NCBI RefSeq assembly: GCF_028372415.1
Contig: NC_092875.1
Location: 51,212,771 to 51,276,770, forward strand
Direction: 5' to 3'
Length of the DNA: 64,000 nucleotides
From: Notamacropus eugenii
Taxonomy: Eukaryota > Chordata > Mammalia > Diprotodontia > Macropodidae
The notes below the pieces were generated by a model, which saw only the letters and a program-made list of their open reading frames with translations, had not been told where the DNA came from and searched no databases. Shown here in pieces: positions 63,955-64,000 of this stretch. The position numbers and the translations under genes were made by a program. Numbering within the stretch: position 1 is the stretch's first letter; each line of letters opens with the position of its first letter.

Positions 63955-64000
63955 TAGTTTACAGATAAGGACTTGCCTGGAGTCACATGGCCAGTAAGTA
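63955..64000 (-). repeat. CORE-SINE fragment at window end
   Basis: TTTACAGATAAGGACTTGCC and GTCACATGGCCAGTAAG, cut by the window edge. Confidence 0.6.

Overview
The window looks like nuclear DNA from a marsupial, probably an Australian one. The evidence is the repeat content. There are many CORE-SINEs whose tail ends in GACTGAACAA, and longer CORE-SINEs beginning GGCAGCTAGGTGGTGCAGTGG. There are very many L2 fragments in both orientations, L3/CR1 relics, therian L1 copies, and an ORF1-only L1 relative. The two host genes have normal vertebrate intron-exon structure. No bacterial, plasmid, phage or CRISPR features are present.

Layout. 1-13.5 kb is intergenic and made of repeats: an L3/CR1 relic with two short tandem duplications, a solo LTR at 2869-3475 with a 6-bp target duplication, a 5'-complete ORF1-only (HAL1-like) element at 4337-7242 with an uninterrupted 362-codon ORF1, and a 5'-truncated L1 at 8996-10138. 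13567-20430 is a class I endogenous retrovirus fossil with two almost identical 450-bp LTRs, inserted in the tail of an old L2. 21.7-23.0 kb is a CpG island with NRF1, ZNF143-type, RFX X-box and E-box motifs but no recognisable gene. 23-29 kb is mostly L2, including one copy split by an unclassified insert of about 680 bp.

29.8-47.3 kb holds PEX11G on the minus strand. All five coding exons are visible, splice phases agree, and the product is 240 aa. Its promoter CpG island lies around 47.0-47.4 kb. 47.4-58.1 kb is repeat-filled intergenic DNA. From 58122 the plus strand carries the first three coding exons of TEX45 (SAXO5), which continues beyond the window or has later exons I could not find.

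PEX11G (-) next to TEX45 (+) matches the order I recall on human chromosome 19p13. PEX11G acts in the peroxisomal membrane, and TEX45 belongs to the sperm/axoneme microtubule-associated proteins, so they are neighbours and not a pathway. ARHGEF18, expected on the far side of PEX11G, was not seen in the 29 kb available. The most interesting items are the intact-looking ORF1-only element, the recently inserted but coding-poor retroviral fossil, the orphan ciliary-type CpG promoter, and an internal repeat in TEX45.
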